Assembly (NCBI GenBank): GCA_023430465.1
Contig: JAEZAM010000002.1
Coordinates: forward strand, 1-18,007
Length of the DNA stretch: 18,007 bases
Source of the DNA: Bacteroidota bacterium
GTDB taxonomy: Bacteria; Bacteroidota; Bacteroidia; Chitinophagales; Chitinophagaceae
Reading direction: 5' to 3'
The translations under genes and the position numbers were made by a program. Under the pieces are notes generated by a model. The model did no database searches. It had not been told where the DNA came from and saw nothing but the letters and a program-made list of their open reading frames with translations. Positions 16,573 to 18,007 of this stretch are shown piece after piece (position 1 is the stretch's first letter; each line of letters opens with the position of its first letter).

Positions 16573-17088
16573 ATGGATTATTTTGAGATTTTCGGAATTC
16601 CGGTTCAGTTAAGGGTGGAGAAGGCTGGTCTGCACCAGCAATTCATTGCCCTCAGCCGGCAATATCATCCGGATTATCATGCCCAGGCAGGCGATGAAGC
16701 CCAGGCCGAGGCACTGGAGAAATCAGCTCTTCTGAACAAAGCGTATAAGACATTCCAGGACAGTGATGAAACGATCCGATATGTCCTGCTGCAAAAAGGC
16801 CTGATGGAGGAAGAGGAGAAATATACCCTGCCCCCGGCCTTTTTGATGGAAGTAATGGAGATCAATGAGCAATTGATGGATGGCGACCCCACTGACCCTG
16901 CTGTGAGAGCTTCGGTTGAATCAGCAATCAATACAATTCAAAATGAGATATATGAACCCGTGGAAACGATTATTACAGGTTATCAGGAGGGTATTACTAC
17001 CCCGGAAGACCTGTTGCAGGTAAAAGAGTACTATTACAAGAAAAAATATCTGGACCGCATCCGCCGGCAATTAGCTGCAAATTCGTAA
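16573..17088 (+). CDS. hscB: Fe-S cluster assembly co-chaperone HscB
   Basis: HscB is a J-domain protein that delivers the IscU scaffold to the Hsp70 chaperone HscA and stimulates its ATPase during Fe-S cluster transfer. The 171-residue protein starts MDYFEIFGIP, typical of HscB. It has the HPD motif at residues 32-34 inside a J domain (about 1-72), then a C-terminal helical domain (about 80-165) with the acidic LMEVMEINEQL segment that binds the scaffold in characterised members. The length matches bacterial HscB. HscA and isc genes are not in the window, so the gene is separated from its usual partners. A tRNA-Leu gene follows 25 bases after the stop and may be co-transcribed. Confidence 0.93.
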   Translation: MDYFEIFGIPVQLRVEKAGLHQQFIALSRQYHPDYHAQAGDEAQAEALEKSALLNKAYKTFQDSDETIRYVLLQKGLMEEEEKYTLPPAFLMEVMEINEQLMDGDPTDPAVRASVESAINTIQNEIYEPVETIITGYQEGITTPEDLLQVKEYYYKKKYLDRIRRQLAANS

Positions 17089-17113
17089 TATTGCTGCCCT
17101 GTTCAGCGGAACA

Positions 17114-17197
17114 GCCCGGGTGGCGGAATTGGTAGACGCAGCAGACTCAAAATCTGCCGTTCGCAAGAATGTATCGGTTCGATTCCGATCTCGGGCA
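17114..17197 (+). tRNA. tRNA-Leu (anticodon CAA)
   Basis: The 84-base sequence folds as a class II tRNA. The acceptor GCCCGGG pairs with CTCGGGC (one G-T pair). The D arm contains TGGCGGAATTGGTAGACGC. The anticodon stem GCAGA/TCTGC encloses loop CTCAAAA with anticodon CAA at 17148-17150. A long variable arm (CGTTCGCAAGAATG) and a T arm (ATCGG-TTCGATT-CCGAT) follow. The discriminator base is A. CCA is not encoded (CAA follows) and must be added after transcription. It reads UUG codons. Confidence 0.97.
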
Positions 17198-17206
17198 CAA
17201 GTGAGA

Positions 17207-17240
17207 GCGGAAAGCGAAGAGCGAGAGCGGTGCTTTCCGC
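17207..17240 (+). repeat. 9-bp inverted repeat after tRNA-Leu
   Basis: GCGGAAAGC (17207-17215) and GCTTTCCGC (17232-17240) form a perfect stem around a 16-base loop, starting ten bases after the tRNA. It may help 3' processing or pausing before the terminator that follows. Confidence 0.45.
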
Positions 17241-17249
17241 AATCTACCG

Positions 17250-17295
17250 AGCGAGCGTGATGATGGAATCAATTCCTCTTCACGCTCGCTTTTTC
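17250..17295 (+). terminator. Intrinsic terminator for the hscB/tRNA-Leu transcript
   Basis: AGCGAGCGTGA (17250-17260) pairs perfectly with TCACGCTCGCT (17280-17290) around a 19-base loop and is followed at once by a T tract (TTTTCGTTT). This is the best rho-independent terminator in the window and closes the tRNA transcript. Confidence 0.8.
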
Positions 17296-17471
17296 GTTTC
17301 AACTTTGAAGTGCATCTGCTAGAGGTCTTTCGGGCATGTTAGCACGCTCCTCTCATTCTCGGCGCAAGATAAGTGCGGAGTGCGAAGGTGGACCTGCCGC
17401 AGGCAGAGTGTGGAGTTACGATTTTTCTCGCAAAATTACAGAGCAACGGAACCGCGTATCGTTCAGACAGG
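17296..17471. other. Non-coding spacer between terminator and repeat array
   Basis: I see no gene here. The open frame running 17336-17590 on the plus strand crosses the repeats, lacks any recognisable domain and has no promoter. The only structure noted is a small hairpin, CTGCC-GCA-GGCAG, at 17394-17406. Confidence 0.5.
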
Positions 17472-17497
17472 CGACAAGGGCTTTAGCCCGCCAGTCG
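17472..17497 (-). repeat. Inverted copy of the REP-like hairpin
   Basis: These 26 bases are the exact reverse complement of the hairpin element seen at 17863-17888 and 17982-18007. They contain GGGCTTTAGCCC in the centre and CGAC/GTCG at the ends. The opposite orientation to the downstream copies gives the head-to-head arrangement known from BIME clusters. Confidence 0.8.
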
Positions 17498-17511
17498 CCC
17501 AATCTGAATAG

Positions 17512-17529
17512 CCTGGGCTTTAGCCCAGG
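17512..17529. repeat. Perfect palindromic hairpin sharing the GGGCT/AGCCC core
   Basis: CCTGGGCTTTAGCCCAGG is an 8-bp perfect stem around TT. It shares its core with the array hairpins but has different outer bases, so it is a related second type of element. Confidence 0.7.
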
Positions 17530-17580
17530 GATGGAGATCGGCGATGTCAAGATCGCTCTCACCCGTTCTCATCTTCCTTT

Positions 17581-18007
17581 ACAGGAATAAATTCCTGGCC
17601 ATGCAAGATCGCCCGACTGGCGGGCTAAGGCCCTTGTCGGATTACAAACTTTCCTACGCTCACTAAAATTTCCCTTAACCTCATCCTCAACCTCATCCTC
17701 AACTCCCTTCCCAGGAATAAATTCCTGGCTATTCAAGATCGCCCGACTGGCGGGCTAAGGCCCTTGTCAGGATTACAAAACTCACCGCCCTGACCAGAAC
17801 CATCCTCAACCTCAACCTCAACTCCCTTTCCAGGAATAAATTCCTGGCTATTCAAGATCGCCCGACTGGCGGGCTAAAGCCCTTGTCGGGATTACAAAAC
17901 TCACCGCCCTGACCCCGACCCTCCTCAACCTCAACCTCAACTCCCTCTCCAGGAATAAATTTCTGGCTGTTGAAGATCGCGCGACTGGCGGGCTAAAGCC
18001 CTTGTCG
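17581..18007 (+). repeat. REP/BIME-like array of four two-hairpin units
   Basis: Four direct copies begin at about 17581, 17711, 17830 and 17949 (spacing 130, 119, 119). Each starts with hairpin A, CCAGGAATAAATTCCTGG (first copy lacks the first C). A linker resembling CTATTCAAGATCGCC follows, then hairpin B with GGGCTAAAGCCC or GGGCTAAGGCCC inside CGAC...GTCG (17614-17639, 17744-17769, 17863-17888, 17982-18007). A GATTACAAA segment and a pyrimidine-rich stretch of CCTCAA/CCTCAT hexamers close the first three units. The fourth unit is cut by the window edge. Its hairpin A has a C-to-T change. No coding potential is evident. Confidence 0.85.

Noticed and set aside
17114..17197. tRNA-Leu as an integration site of a mobile element
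   Set aside because: No integrase, no direct repeat of the tRNA 3' end and no phage or conjugation gene is seen. The downstream sequence is a terminator and REP-like repeats.
17336..17590. 84-residue open frame in the terminal spacer
   Set aside because: It crosses the inverted REP-like hairpins, has no start context and shows no domain.
17581..18007. Possible CRISPR array
   Set aside because: The whole 119-base unit, including the stretch between hairpins, is repeated nearly unchanged. Repeat and spacer sizes do not fit CRISPR, and no cas gene is present.

Overview
The window looks like a chromosomal stretch from a Bacteroidota bacterium, most likely of the Chitinophagaceae type. Four things point there: a very large secreted protein with a type IX secretion (T9SS) type B C-terminal domain, exact TAnnTTTG promoter -7 boxes in front of six genes, a lack of clear Shine-Dalgarno sequences, and protein sequences that read like that group. 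This assignment comes from sequence character only, because no database was searched.

Layout. Positions 3-347 (+) hold the end of a family 2 glycosyltransferase. Positions 349-2393 (-) hold the gmd-fcl pair that makes GDP-L-fucose from GDP-mannose, so the left edge is probably the border of a surface polysaccharide or glycosylation locus. Positions 2437-7548 (-) encode a roughly 1700-residue modular cell-surface protein. Next, mqnA (menaquinone, futalosine route, -) and purB (purine synthesis, +) diverge from a very compact shared promoter. A small lipoprotein gene follows purB. An AT-rich inverted-repeat element then separates it from the convergent prfC (release factor 3, -). Positions 12143-15197 (+) hold a probable three-gene unit: a MacB/FtsX-type ABC permease, tsaD (tRNA t6A) and trmN6 (tRNA m6A37). 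Two hairpins lie between trmN6 and the convergent gene for a saccharopine/lysine dehydrogenase-like enzyme (-). That gene diverges from hscB (Fe-S cluster co-chaperone, +), which is followed by a tRNA-Leu(CAA) and a strong terminator.

The last 700 bases hold no credible gene. They carry a REP/BIME-like array: one inverted element, one perfect GGGCT/AGCCC hairpin, then four direct copies of a two-hairpin unit spaced 130, 119 and 119 bases, running off the window edge.

Most of the window is ordinary housekeeping. I saw no defence system, CRISPR array, prophage, integrase or insertion sequence. The points worth a second look are the terminal repeat array, two divergent gene pairs whose -7 boxes face each other, the 13-14 base period AT-rich inverted repeat, the domain inserted inside an Ig-like repeat of the giant protein, and three start-site corrections (mqnA, tsaD and the giant protein).
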